Source: Candidatus Chlorohelix allophototropha (GTDB taxonomy: Bacteria > Chloroflexota > Chloroflexia > Chloroheliales > Chloroheliaceae). From it: a DNA stretch of 64,000 bases. Below are positions 26,332 to 35,307 of this stretch, piece after piece. A model generated the notes under the pieces. The model was given only the letters and a program-made list of their open reading frames with translations, was not told where the DNA came from and ran no database searches. Location: NCBI RefSeq assembly GCF_030389965.1, contig NZ_CP128400.1, positions 992,001 to 1,056,000 of the forward strand, read 5' to 3'. Each line of letters opens with the position of its first letter. The first letter of the stretch is position 1. A program made the position numbers and the translations under genes.

Positions 26332-27873
26332 ATGTCTTCCTATGAATTTATAAAAGATTTGCCGGATAACTGGAATGAATTAGCTTCGCCAGATCTTAAA
26401 AGAATGCATAAATTCTGGCTTCGAGCCAAGAAACAATTTGAAGAAAACAACTCGGAAGAATTACGCACGTTTAACTCGCAACTTGCCCGTGAATGGTCTA
26501 TTGAAACCGGGATAATCGAGAATATTTATAGTATTAATCGTGGTATTACCCAAACTCTAATCGAAAAAGGCATACAGGAAAGCTATATCCAGCATGGTTC
26601 AACCGATAAGCCTGCTGAAATTATTGTTCCAATATTAAACGCCCAAAAGAATGCGCTTGAGATGGCTTTCAGTTTTATTAAAAATGAGCGGAAGTTATCG
26701 AGTTCATTCATAAAGGAATTACATGCAGCCATAACGCAACATCAGGATACAACGATAACTAAAGACGTGTTCGGTACAATAAAAGAAGTACCTCTCAGGA
26801 GAGGGGATTGGAAACTGCTTCCGAATAATCCTACTCGATCAGATGGCACTGTATTCTTCTACTGCCCTCCAGAGCACGTTGCGGCTGAGATAGACAGGTT
26901 ATTGGAAATGCACATCAACCACCAAAATGAAGGTATTGCTCCTGAAATTGAAGCAGCATGGCTCCATCACCGTTTTGCTCAAATCCACCCTTTTCAGGAC
27001 GGCAACGGACGGGTTGCGCGTGTATTGGCATCGCTTGTCATGATTCGCGCTAATCTATTTCCGGTAATTATCTATCGTGAACAACGAAGTGAATATATAG
27101 ATGCCTTAGAAGAGGCTGATAGTGGTGATCTGGTAAAGCTTATAGGATTGCTCAGCCAGAATCAAATGAGGGCGGCGAGGCAAGCTATTAAATTTGTGGA
27201 AACTTCTGTCCCAGAGCCTATCCTTCTGGAAAAAGATGAGATTGAAGTCATAATTAAATCAGGAGTGGAAGCTCGCAGGAGAAAAAAAGAAAAAGTCCAG
27301 AAAGAGTTACTAGAAACTTCATCGCGACTATCCCATTTGCTGGAAGAAATTACCTATCAAAGATTAGTTGAGATAGCAGCTATTCTAAATAAAGAATTTA
27401 AAGAATTCGATAAAGACAAATATAGGAATGAGACTTATGCACAGGTAAGAACAACTGAGGAGCCAGATTTTCCTCATCCTGGGGTAGTTATAAACTTTAT
27501 TTTAGATTGGGCAGATTATTCATCAAAAAAAGCTTATTTTAAGTGTTTAATTTTAGAATTTGATGATATTGAAACAATTGAAATAGGTTTCTTCTTCCAA
27601 TCTATTGGTTATGAATTTAGAGGAGGAATGTGCGTTTTAGGTGGGATTTGGGATCCGGGATTAAATATTTTGGATAAATTTGGCAAACAAAAAAAAATAT
27701 TTAGAGACGAAACAATGTTAACCGAAGACTTCTTTAATCTAGAAATATTAGGAAACGAATTTCATTTCTCAGATTTAGATTCTGAAAATGAAAATGAGCT
27801 AGTACGCAATTATAAGGCTTGGTTTGAAGAAAACCTTAAAGAAGGCTTACGCATTTGGCACGACCATATCTAA
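26332..27873 (+). CDS. Fic-domain protein, class II-type inhibitory motif
   Basis: A probable AMP-transferase (or related nucleotide transferase) of 513 residues. The Fic core has the full active-site motif HPFQDGNGRVAR at residues 219-230. An N-terminal TGIIEN (residues 59-64) fits the (S/T)xxxE(G/N) inhibitory helix of class II Fic proteins, so it should be autoinhibited until triggered. After residue about 300 come a charged coiled-coil-like stretch and a ~190-residue C-terminal region of unknown fold, coded in clearly more A/T-rich DNA. AGAGGA precedes the ATG. Neighbours are the Nudix regulator and, convergently, a thioesterase. No antitoxin gene is seen. Confidence 0.88.
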   Translation: MSSYEFIKDLPDNWNELASPDLKRMHKFWLRAKKQFEENNSEELRTFNSQLAREWSIETGIIENIYSINRGITQTLIEKGIQESYIQHGSTDKPAEIIVPILNAQKNALEMAFSFIKNERKLSSSFIKELHAAITQHQDTTITKDVFGTIKEVPLRRGDWKLLPNNPTRSDGTVFFYCPPEHVAAEIDRLLEMHINHQNEGIAPEIEAAWLHHRFAQIHPFQDGNGRVARVLASLVMIRANLFPVIIYREQRSEYIDALEEADSGDLVKLIGLLSQNQMRAARQAIKFVETSVPEPILLEKDEIEVIIKSGVEARRRKKEKVQKELLETSSRLSHLLEEITYQRLVEIAAILNKEFKEFDKDKYRNETYAQVRTTEEPDFPHPGVVINFILDWADYSSKKAYFKCLILEFDDIETIEIGFFFQSIGYEFRGGMCVLGGIWDPGLNILDKFGKQKKIFRDETMLTEDFFNLEILGNEFHFSDLDSENENELVRNYKAWFEENLKEGLRIWHDHI

Positions 27874-27895
27874 ATCTTCCAATCAGACCTGTACT

Positions 27896-28429
27896 CTACA
27901 AATCCTTGAGTTCTGCCTCGATTTTTTTGGCGCGTTCGCGGCGGCGAAGGGCGCGTTCGATAATGGCGAGTTCCGCATCATCGGCTGGTTCAAGCGGAGG
28001 TACAGGGGTAGGCTTGCCGTTAGCGTCCAATGCCACAAAAATTAGCTGACTGCTGGCGACATGCCGCACCTCACCTGTAATTAAATCCTCGGTGTTAACC
28101 TCTACCCGCACTTCCATACTGCTACGCCCCACATAATCCAGCGCAGAATAGATATACAGCACATTGCCGATATAGGCAGGCGCGAGAAAATCAAAGCGAT
28201 CTACCCGCACCGTCACCACCGGACGTTGGGAGTGCTTGATTGCCACAATCGCTGCCGCCTCGTCCACCATACGCATAATCACGCCGCCATGCACATTGCC
28301 ATGCCCGTTCGCATCCAGCACTTCCATAATACGACTGGTGGTGGTGCGGGAATAGGCAATGCTGCGCCCTTTAGTCAAATCCACTTCGGGCAATTCACGC
28401 CGCGATAAAATTCTGTGGAAAGCGTCCAT
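27896..28429 (-). CDS. Acyl-CoA thioesterase, hotdog fold (YciA/BACH-like)
   Basis: A cytoplasmic thioesterase that hydrolyses acyl-CoA esters. The 177-residue protein has the hotdog helix NVHGGVIMRMVDEAA with the family's conserved Asp, then a beta strand VVTVRVDRFDFLAP and the C-terminal strand containing SSQLIFVALD, followed by an extra charged helical tail. The ATG has GAAGGAG upstream. It may serve fatty-acid or branched-chain acyl-CoA turnover, in keeping with the CoA-related genes elsewhere in the window; substrate length is not predictable. Confidence 0.88.
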   Translation of the reverse strand: MDAFHRILSRRELPEVDLTKGRSIAYSRTTTSRIMEVLDANGHGNVHGGVIMRMVDEAAAIVAIKHSQRPVVTVRVDRFDFLAPAYIGNVLYIYSALDYVGRSSMEVRVEVNTEDLITGEVRHVASSQLIFVALDANGKPTPVPPLEPADDAELAIIERALRRRERAKKIEAELKDL

Positions 28430-28453
28430 ACACTCAACTCCTTCTTATACAAC

Positions 28454-30331
28454 TCAGGATTTGGGGAGCCAGCCCCGCGCCTGTAGCACCTGAACGCCTA
28501 AAGGGGCAAGCGAAACGGTAGCGTTAATAATCTGAAACTTGGTGCGCTCGAAATACTGCACTAAAACCGTCTTGCCGTCTGCGCCCTTCTCCTCGATTTC
28601 CTCGGTAATAGGGTAGCCAAACACCGCCAAGCCGCCGTTACTGTCCCAAAAAATCTTGAAAGCCCCCTTAAGGGTATGCTGAGTCACGTCAAAGTAAACA
28701 AGCTGGTTGGTGGTAGCTACAAAGCGAGCAGGTACAATATACTTCCCGGCTTGCGACTCTTTGCCTAGCAACGCCACCTTGATTTCCTGACCGGGAGGCT
28801 GATTGGGCAGAAATTCCAGCTTGGCGCGTTCATAATATTGCACCGTGCGCCGAACGCTCTGCTGCTGATCGAACTCACTAAATTCTTCAGTAATAGGCAA
28901 GCCGTAAATATTGCGTCCGTTATTGCGCTCCCAGAAATTCTTAAAGCCACCCGAAATATAATGCCCGGTTTCGGTAAAGTACAAGCGGGTAGTATCGGTA
29001 ACAGTCGAATCGGGCGCAGCGACCCGCGCTGCCGGATTTACCCCCCCGTACAGCGAAAAGTCGGCAATAACCGAACCATCGGTAATAATATTGGCATATT
29101 GCCCGTTGCCAAAATCCTTGCTCTCGTAGCGTATCAACTTACCGTCACGGTTGAGGGCAAATAGTAGTGAGTTGCTGTAAACGGCATCAGAAGCGCGAGT
29201 AGGCGAAACCATAGTCAACAGCAAAGGATTAATCAAAAGGTTGGAAGAAGGCAAGCCGAGACTATTTCCGGTTAGCGTAATACCATCGCCCTCGGTAAGC
29301 TTTACCCAGCGCGTACCGTCGCTGTTGCGGTAGATGCCACTATTGGTAGCAGCGTAAACCACCCCGCGCCTTTGTGCATCGGAAGCAACGGCATAAACCC
29401 CACGCTCAGGCAACCCGTTACCGACTTGCACCCAACTCTTGCGGTCAGGGGTAAGGCGGTACAGCCTGTCGCCATCCCCGGCAAACACTCTTTCACCGGG
29501 CGCTGCCAACAGAACTCGCAGCGTACTGCGTGGGTCAGGAGTAGTGGTGTTTTCAGACCAATCACCAAGCGCGTTCCAGCTAACCCCACCATCCCGCGAA
29601 ATCTTCACCCGACTCCAATCTTCCGCTTTTTCATTCGGCGCGTAGGAAGTCGTCATGTATAAATATTGGTTTACGTTCGGGTCGAGCGCAATTGCGATAA
29701 TATTCGAGGTAGGGGGAAAGCTACCTGCGGTCGGCGGTATCCAGTTTTTGCCGCCATCACTGCTTAAATAGACCCCGTTCAAAGCGCCGTTAGCGGCTAC
29801 CAGCAAGTTGTTGTTACGCGCAATAACTTTTACCAGCGAACGACCTGCCAGCCCCAAATTTTGCCAGCTTTTGCCGCTATCGCTGCTTTTGAAAAGCCCT
29901 TTTCCATCGGTTGCAGCATATAAAGAACGCTGCGCATCATCAGAATCTATTGCTACGCTCAATACTGCCACACCCCGAAGCGTATCGCCCACATCCTGCC
30001 AGCTTTTGCCGCCATCGCTGCTTTTCTTCAAACCTACAGCAGTAGCCAGATAAAGGCTGTTCGGGTCTTTGGGATCAATTAGCAAATCGCAAATCTTCTG
30101 AGAGGGTTGGTTACTGCTAACAACGCTCGTAGCTGAAATACTTACCAAAGCGGTAGGACTGGCGCTTTTGGGTTGGGAAGTATTACTGCCACTCAGAACA
30201 CCTACCACCGCCAAAATTCCCAAACACAATAACGCCACTGCGCCTACTATAATTCCAAACCGCCTATTTCTAGGAGGCGGGGGCGTTTGGAGTGGCAGGG
30301 TTTCGTTTTCTTTCCCGCTAGTTGCAACCAT
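28454..30331 (-). CDS. Membrane-anchored Asp-box propeller with FGYPITEE repeats
   Basis: A 625-residue extracytoplasmic protein. A single N-terminal membrane helix (about residues 25-45) and a Ser/Thr-rich linker lead to a beta-propeller with at least four Asp-box repeats (SSDGGKSWQ, SSDSGKSWQ, SSDGGKNW, SRDGGVSW), as in Ycf48-like and sialidase-type propellers. The C-terminal 200 residues hold two LGFP-like repeats, each with a GxFKxFW segment, a YGLPITEE/FGYPITEE core and an aromatic QYFERxKF segment. These repeats are common on Chloroflexota surface proteins. A structural or binding role is inferred; there is no catalytic motif. The thioesterase gene follows 24 bases downstream. Confidence 0.75.
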   Translation of the reverse strand: MVATSGKENETLPLQTPPPPRNRRFGIIVGAVALLCLGILAVVGVLSGSNTSQPKSASPTALVSISATSVVSSNQPSQKICDLLIDPKDPNSLYLATAVGLKKSSDGGKSWQDVGDTLRGVAVLSVAIDSDDAQRSLYAATDGKGLFKSSDSGKSWQNLGLAGRSLVKVIARNNNLLVAANGALNGVYLSSDGGKNWIPPTAGSFPPTSNIIAIALDPNVNQYLYMTTSYAPNEKAEDWSRVKISRDGGVSWNALGDWSENTTTPDPRSTLRVLLAAPGERVFAGDGDRLYRLTPDRKSWVQVGNGLPERGVYAVASDAQRRGVVYAATNSGIYRNSDGTRWVKLTEGDGITLTGNSLGLPSSNLLINPLLLTMVSPTRASDAVYSNSLLFALNRDGKLIRYESKDFGNGQYANIITDGSVIADFSLYGGVNPAARVAAPDSTVTDTTRLYFTETGHYISGGFKNFWERNNGRNIYGLPITEEFSEFDQQQSVRRTVQYYERAKLEFLPNQPPGQEIKVALLGKESQAGKYIVPARFVATTNQLVYFDVTQHTLKGAFKIFWDSNGGLAVFGYPITEEIEEKGADGKTVLVQYFERTKFQIINATVSLAPLGVQVLQARGWLPKS

Positions 30332-30429
30332 AAGGCAGACACCTATATAAAAGCGTAGAATTTACGCCTCAATCGTTTCAAGTAATAACCGCCCTGATTT
30401 TACTACAGAATCGGGGAGTTTGCCTTAAG

Positions 30430-31017
30430 CTAGTTCAGGCTTTGCAGGAAAGCGTAAATATCCGCTACTTGAGAATCGGGTACTTCTTCCTGTCGAAAAG
30501 GAATCATTGAATTACCGGTGGTAGGTCTAGGATTGCGCACTTGCATTAAAACCTCAGCATAGCTTAATTTTGTAGCCGCTATTTTTGGACCATATGCACC
30601 CTGAGCGGTTGGTCCGTGACAAGCTGCGCAGCCCACCAGAATAAATAGATTTTTGCCACGCTCAGCAGCAGTGCTACCCACCACCGAAATAGTAGTCACA
30701 GCCACTGTAGCAGTCGCGGTAGGTTTGGATACCGGAGGCGTTGTGGCGGTCGTCACAGCCACCGTGGTAGTAGATGTGGTAGTTGTGGTTGCAGCGGTTG
30801 TGGTGGTTGCTGTAGTTTGAGTCAGAAGAGGTAAAGTGGCAGTGGCAGCCCCAGTAGTTGCGATAGGAGTTATATTGACAACAGCTTGAGTATTAGAAAC
30901 AGTAGTGGTAGGAGCGGGGGTTTGAGTTGCCTCATCACTACAGGCTGCCAATAACAGCCAGCAAAATAAGCCAGCAAGTAAGAAGTTAATCGATTTTTGT
31001 CTTTTCATGAGCCTCAT
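30430..31017 (-). CDS. Cytochrome c-type lipoprotein
   Basis: A 195-residue lipoprotein that probably shuttles electrons on the outer face of the membrane. It has a signal sequence ending in the lipobox LLAAC, a long low-complexity Thr/Val/Ala linker (about residues 30-120), and a small class I cytochrome c domain. The single haem motif CAACH lies in LVGCAACHGPTAQGAYGP, and a likely axial methionine lies in GNSMIPF. Only one haem is present. The low-complexity linker would let the domain reach across the wall. A second ATG at 31008 (residue 4) is an alternative start. Confidence 0.85.
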   Translation of the reverse strand: MRLMKRQKSINFLLAGLFCWLLLAACSDEATQTPAPTTTVSNTQAVVNITPIATTGAATATLPLLTQTTATTTTAATTTTTSTTTVAVTTATTPPVSKPTATATVAVTTISVVGSTAAERGKNLFILVGCAACHGPTAQGAYGPKIAATKLSYAEVLMQVRNPRPTTGNSMIPFRQEEVPDSQVADIYAFLQSLN

Positions 31018-31018
31018 G

Positions 31019-31100
31019 TATTACCACAAAATGAAGGGCAACCACAGCGGTACAGGAAGCCGTGATGCCCCTCTTCCAATAGTCCGTTTAAGCCGCTATT
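31019..31100 (-). terminator. Possible terminator between surface-protein and cytochrome genes
   Basis: On the minus strand GGGCA pairs with TGCCC and CACGG with CCGCTG-like bases across a ~10-base loop. The stem is broken and the T-run poor, so it may only slow or reduce read-through into the cytochrome gene. Confidence 0.3.
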
Positions 31101-31682
31101 TTACTTCAGATTAGCTCTGCGACGCAACACTAGGATACTGCCCGCTATTGCTACCACTAAAGCAGCAGCTATAGCACCGTAACCTAACAAGGGATTGCCA
31201 CTTTCAACTGCGCCACCACCAGCACCGGTTGCAGGCAAAGCGGTAGTCGCCGCAGCCGCGGATGCTACGATATTACCACATGATACATACACCGCTACTT
31301 CCTGAGCAGATCTATGTACATTTATAGCGGTTGGCGTAGACAACAAGCTAGCGATGGTGACATTGACTTCAGTAGTAGATTTACCATCCACTACGTTGGT
31401 GAGCGGGTATTTGACCCCCTTCAAATCGCTACCCAACGAGCAAACCCCATCATGAATATGGATAGGCTGCGCTACACCCGCAGCGCCGGGAGTAATACTA
31501 ACATCCACACGAGTTTTACCACCACCAATATCGGTCAGAGTAGCAGTTCCATTTTGTCCGGAACTATTCTCCGCACCAAGTTGGATTGTAATTGTTTGAG
31601 GGGTCTGGGCAATAGCCGATGTAAGACCGGCTAATAACAAAAGCAATGCCAATAATAGCGCAACCAAACTTTTCTTCTGCAT
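31101..31682 (-). CDS. Surface protein with CHRD-like domain and LPATG-type tail
   Basis: A 193-residue exported protein: a signal peptide (residues 1-25), a beta-rich domain with QPIHIHDGVC and NVHRSAQEVAVYVSCGNI (two cysteines that could pair), then a short Ala/Thr linker. The C-terminus reads LPATG, about 15 residues, a hydrophobic helix and RRRANLK, the order of a sortase sorting signal in monoderm bacteria. The domain resembles the secreted CHRD/Cu-Zn-SOD-like fold, an inference. If sorted it would be covalently attached to the cell wall; otherwise it is membrane-anchored. It shares strand and spacing with the cytochrome gene. Confidence 0.65.
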   Translation of the reverse strand: MQKKSLVALLLALLLLLAGLTSAIAQTPQTITIQLGAENSSGQNGTATLTDIGGGKTRVDVSITPGAAGVAQPIHIHDGVCSLGSDLKGVKYPLTNVVDGKSTTEVNVTIASLLSTPTAINVHRSAQEVAVYVSCGNIVASAAAATTALPATGAGGGAVESGNPLLGYGAIAAALVVAIAGSILVLRRRANLK

Positions 31683-31993
31683 TTATATAACCTCCTCGGT
31701 TACAACAATAAGGTAATCAAAATTAACCTAATATTTAGTCTATTTTGGGAGCTAGGGGCTTGAACGATTTTGCTTAGTAATTGTTACGGGTTTAGAACTA
31801 GGTACATTCCAGTGTAGAACTAATCTATTATAGAGTGGAAAATAATTTTTATTCATCCCACAAGTGGGTGAAATTGTGAACCAAGTGGGGGTTTAAGTTT
31901 CACATGCCTTGTATTCTTCTATACAGCTTGTTATGCTGATTCCACATCTATCTTGCCTAAAATTATAATAAAATGGGTTTAAGGTGTGAGGAA
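31683..31993. other. Divergent control region with repeats
   Basis: 311 bases between the surface-protein gene and the NarL-type kinase gene. It contains TAGAACTA as a direct repeat (31793-31800 and 31815-31822, 22 bases apart, two helical turns), a palindrome CCCACAAGTGGG (31857-31868), a related AAGTGGG at 31883, and TATAAT at 31964-31969. It looks like a regulated promoter region, possibly for the response regulator encoded downstream. Confidence 0.5.
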
Positions 31994-33649
31994 ATGCAAT
32001 TGCTCAGAGTTGTTCCCTTATCGCAAGAAGCTACTTTTTTCAAACTGATAGCGCTGTACCGTTGTTTTGCTATGATTCCGCCAACGGTAGCATTACTAAT
32101 GGCAGGCTCAACCAACACCGATTTGAATTACTTATTATATAGCATAGCGTGGGCAAATACCCTGCTACAAACCTTCTACCAGTTGTTTTCACCATTGAAT
32201 CGGAACTGGCGCACCCATCGCAGGCAAATGCTTTTGCTGGTGGGTTTGGAATTAATCCTGTGTGCTGCCTTGAACGGTATGAGCGGTATCTGGTCGAGTC
32301 CCTTTTACCTTTATTCACTTGCACCGATCTTCCAAAGCGCCTTTTTCTACGGTTTAAGAGGAGCGTTGCTTAGCGCTACTACGCTCAGTGTGAGCTACGC
32401 CTTCGCCCTCACCTTGAGCATCTATATCACGGAAAAAGGGGGGAATTGGCTAGTATCGGTTACACTGCTAACCGGATTTTTTGGCAGCGCAGTGTTATAT
32501 GGCTACCAATCGGTGATCTCTAACCAACTTCGCAAATATGCTGCCACTATAGAACAATATCGCGCTAATCTAGAAGAGCAAAATCGCGACCTAGAGCAAG
32601 CGAATAGGCGATTGGAACAGTTAGGGATTTTCAGCCGCGCGTTGCAAGATGGCAATACATCGGCACAGGTTGAACATCTGGCGGTACGTTATATCTGGCA
32701 ATTTTTCGGACATACTTCTGAAGATAACCTGCAATTGCTAAAAAACGAGGAAGCCGCCGGTTTAATTCAAACCACGCAAGAATCAGCCTTACTATTTGAA
32801 GATAGCGAAGGACGAATATACCGAGTTCAGATAAAGGGAAAGCCGCATTTGCTCATCCCTCTAACCTACAAAGATGAGCGATTCGGGGCATTACTGGTAA
32901 CAGAGTCCGACACAAACGGTAATGGACAGGAACAAAGAAAATTGCTGAGTTTGTTGTCAGATCAGTTGGCACGTGCCCTCGGTAGCCTGCGCCAAAGCCA
33001 AGCGTTGGCAATCGAAGCCGAACGCGCCCGCCTTGCGATGGATATGCATGACGTGGTGGCACAATCGGTTTTCGGCATCGCCTTTAATCTTGATGCCTGC
33101 TTGAAATTATACGACCGTGAGCCTGAGCATGTGCGGGAGCGCCTGAACGACCTTAAAAGCAACGCTTTTGACATGCTTGGAAGTGTACGTGCTATAATAA
33201 ATGATCTGTGGAACGAACAAAACGGCGACACAGATTTCAACACCCTAGTTGAAACCTTTATTAAAAAAGCCGGGAGGCTCTATCCTTTCAAAATCCAATT
33301 GCAATTTAGTGGACAAAAGCTGAATCTTGAAAAAGATGTGCAGAAGGGGCTTTATCGCCTGTTGCAGGAAGCGCTCTCCAATGCTGCTAAACATTCTGGA
33401 GCAACGCAAGTCATAGTCAGTTTGCGAGAATCTGAGCAGAGCGTAGAATTGGAAGTCACCGATAACGGGGTCGGTTTTGACACCGGAATTTTGCCACAGG
33501 TTGGGAGAGCCAACGGTGGCATAGGATTGGCAGCGATGCGTGAACGGCTAGAACAGCTAGGAGGCACTTTCTTGCTTTACTCCTCTCCCGATGCAGGCAC
33601 TCGGCTTTTAGCAAAATTACCATTTAAAGTGCCTTTAGCCACACTATGA
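31994..33649 (+). CDS. Sensor histidine kinase, NarL type (HisKA_3), multi-TM
   Basis: A 551-residue membrane kinase. About six N-terminal helices (through residue 170) lack a large external loop, so it may sense a membrane or energetic signal. Next come a coiled coil (EEQNRDLEQANRRLEQ), a GAF-like segment, HisKA_3 with the phospho-acceptor in RLAMDMHDVVAQS, and HATPase with LYRLLQEALSNAAKHSG, VTDNGVGFD and GGIGLAAMRERLE. The ATG at 31994 is preferred because AAGGTG lies 7 bases upstream, and because TATAAT at 31964-31969 would make the in-frame ATG at 31973 leaderless or untranscribed. Its stop overlaps the response-regulator start as ATGA. Confidence 0.88.
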   Translation: MQLLRVVPLSQEATFFKLIALYRCFAMIPPTVALLMAGSTNTDLNYLLYSIAWANTLLQTFYQLFSPLNRNWRTHRRQMLLLVGLELILCAALNGMSGIWSSPFYLYSLAPIFQSAFFYGLRGALLSATTLSVSYAFALTLSIYITEKGGNWLVSVTLLTGFFGSAVLYGYQSVISNQLRKYAATIEQYRANLEEQNRDLEQANRRLEQLGIFSRALQDGNTSAQVEHLAVRYIWQFFGHTSEDNLQLLKNEEAAGLIQTTQESALLFEDSEGRIYRVQIKGKPHLLIPLTYKDERFGALLVTESDTNGNGQEQRKLLSLLSDQLARALGSLRQSQALAIEAERARLAMDMHDVVAQSVFGIAFNLDACLKLYDREPEHVRERLNDLKSNAFDMLGSVRAIINDLWNEQNGDTDFNTLVETFIKKAGRLYPFKIQLQFSGQKLNLEKDVQKGLYRLLQEALSNAAKHSGATQVIVSLRESEQSVELEVTDNGVGFDTGILPQVGRANGGIGLAAMRERLEQLGGTFLLYSSPDAGTRLLAKLPFKVPLATL

Positions 33650-34326
33650 ATCAACAAACACCAACCGAAACCTCCCAAACTCCTAAAATTCGCCTGTTGG
33701 TAGTTGATGACCATCAAGTGGTGCGTAAGGGGTTATCGTTGGTACTAGGGCTTGAGCCGGATATGCAGGTTTGCGGGGAAGTGAGCGATGGCAGAACAGC
33801 GGTTGAAGCAGCCTTGCACCTAAAACCCGACCTCATCTTAATGGACTATAAGTTACCCTATCTCAACGGCATTGAGGCAGCTAAAATCATAAAGATGAGC
33901 TTGCCTTCCTGCAAGATTATGATCCTCACAGGGGTTGAGGTAAATGCTACCATCTTTGAAGCCCTTCAAAGTGGCATCGACGGTTATATTCTGAAAGAAG
34001 TATCACCCGAAGAGTTGATAAGGGCGGTCAGGCAAGTGGCAGCAGGAGAAGGATACCTTCACCCCGCCGTTACCCGCAAAGTATTAAACAAACTCAGCGC
34101 CCCGGCAACGGAAGAGATGCGAGCCGATGAGCCTTTAAGTGAACGGGAAAAGCAAGTTTTGCAAGGAGTAGCAAGGGGACAGAGTAACCGCGAAATCGCC
34201 GAAGTGTTAATCGTTGGTGAGGAAACGGTGCGAACCCATCTTAAAAGCGCCTTTCGGAAACTAGGAGTTAACGACCGAACATTAGCGGTTGTTGTAGCAC
34301 TTAAAAAAGGTTTGATTCAACTTTAG
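33646..34326 (+). CDS. NarL/LuxR-family response regulator
   Basis: A 226-residue regulator and partner of the overlapping kinase gene. The receiver has LLVVDDHQ (acidic pair), the phospho-aspartate in LILMDYKLPYLNG and the lysine in GYILKEVSP. The LuxR-type HTH (about residues 160-226) shows LSEREKQVLQGVARGQSNREI and GEETVRTHLKSAFRKLGV. The ATGA overlap with the kinase indicates translational coupling. It may bind the repeats upstream of the kinase gene (autoregulation), an inference from their position. Confidence 0.94.
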   Translation: MNQQTPTETSQTPKIRLLVVDDHQVVRKGLSLVLGLEPDMQVCGEVSDGRTAVEAALHLKPDLILMDYKLPYLNGIEAAKIIKMSLPSCKIMILTGVEVNATIFEALQSGIDGYILKEVSPEELIRAVRQVAAGEGYLHPAVTRKVLNKLSAPATEEMRADEPLSEREKQVLQGVARGQSNREIAEVLIVGEETVRTHLKSAFRKLGVNDRTLAVVVALKKGLIQL

Positions 34327-34523
34327 CGCAGATTACAAAACTGAAATCCTACTAAATCCCACAACTTTAAGTCAGTTACGCTACAAGATTAATTAATGAT
34401 TCCATAGGAAAAAGGTAATAGGACTACTTGGCTATATTCTTAATATTATTTTAATTGCACAATTACACGATTATAGGTTAAGCTTTATACAGAGCCAAAT
34501 AATAAAGGCTTTTGAATACGGGT

Positions 34524-35258
34524 ATGGGTATTAAGATAAAAAATACTAATATGCTTAAAACTGTTGAAACAGAACAAAGTCAGCAAGCAATGGAAGATAT
34601 GTCTGAGAAGACTAGTGAAAAGCCATTGGTTGAAGCATGGGGAAATCATATCCTCATCATTGACGACAGCAACCAAATATGTAGTTTGCTGGTTTCCAGC
34701 ATCATAAGCCAATGCGCTGCTGTTAGCCGAAACGTACAGGTAGTACAAGCTTCTGCTTTGGGCTTACTGGTTACTATGCCCATCGTTTTCTCGCAGGATG
34801 ATTCCCCGGATATTTTAACAATATATACTGCAAATAATCCTAAAAGTGCTTTGCCAGTTCTCCAACTCAATACACTTTCGAACCTAACCATAATTTGCGA
34901 TATTATGACGCCCGCCGATACAGAAGTCGGCTTGTTTGGTTTATTGGAAGACTTAACTGCAAAGCAAGTGCCGGTAAATCTGGTATTCGCCAGTAGTGAA
35001 GGGCAAAATCGCTATTATGTTGAACAATTAATCAAACAACATAAAGCCTTCTTTGTGGAAAAAGGCAGCCAAGCATGGATGGAGTTGCCGTTTGCGTTGG
35101 TACATCGTCGTTCAATGTTCCAGTACAAAACCATTGTTCGCAGCGATTATGATAGCGGTTTCTTGAGAGGAAGCAAACAAAAAGCTGAGGAGCGTCTTAG
35201 AACGCCGGAAATAAAAAAATCTTGGTGGCAAAAGCTGTTCTTTTGGTGGAAACAATAA
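34524..35258 (+). CDS. Divergent receiver-like protein, no output domain
   Basis: Not a known named family, but the fold reads as a degenerate response-regulator receiver. ILIIDDSNQI supplies an acidic pair, ICDIMTP an aspartate at the phosphorylation position, VFASS the switch serine, and FFVEKGS the lysine. A ~50-residue insertion (about residues 70-120) separates the first beta-alpha unit from the phospho-aspartate. The tail is basic and tryptophan-rich (WWQKLFFWWKQ), which could touch membrane. It lies downstream of the NarL-type regulator on the same strand, after 197 bases, and may act as a phosphate sink or adaptor. The start is uncertain: a TTG at 34512 is possible. Confidence 0.55.
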   Translation: MGIKIKNTNMLKTVETEQSQQAMEDMSEKTSEKPLVEAWGNHILIIDDSNQICSLLVSSIISQCAAVSRNVQVVQASALGLLVTMPIVFSQDDSPDILTIYTANNPKSALPVLQLNTLSNLTIICDIMTPADTEVGLFGLLEDLTAKQVPVNLVFASSEGQNRYYVEQLIKQHKAFFVEKGSQAWMELPFALVHRRSMFQYKTIVRSDYDSGFLRGSKQKAEERLRTPEIKKSWWQKLFFWWKQ

Positions 35259-35270
35259 CAGGAGAATAAT

Positions 35271-35301
35271 AAAAAGGACGCGCCCGAAGCGCGTCCTTTT
35301 T
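35271..35301. terminator. Strong bidirectional terminator
   Basis: AAAAAGGACGCGC pairs perfectly with GCGCGTCCTTTTT around CCGAA, with T-runs on both strands. It separates the receiver-like gene (plus) from rplS (minus). Confidence 0.92.
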
Positions 35302-35307
35302 ATTATA

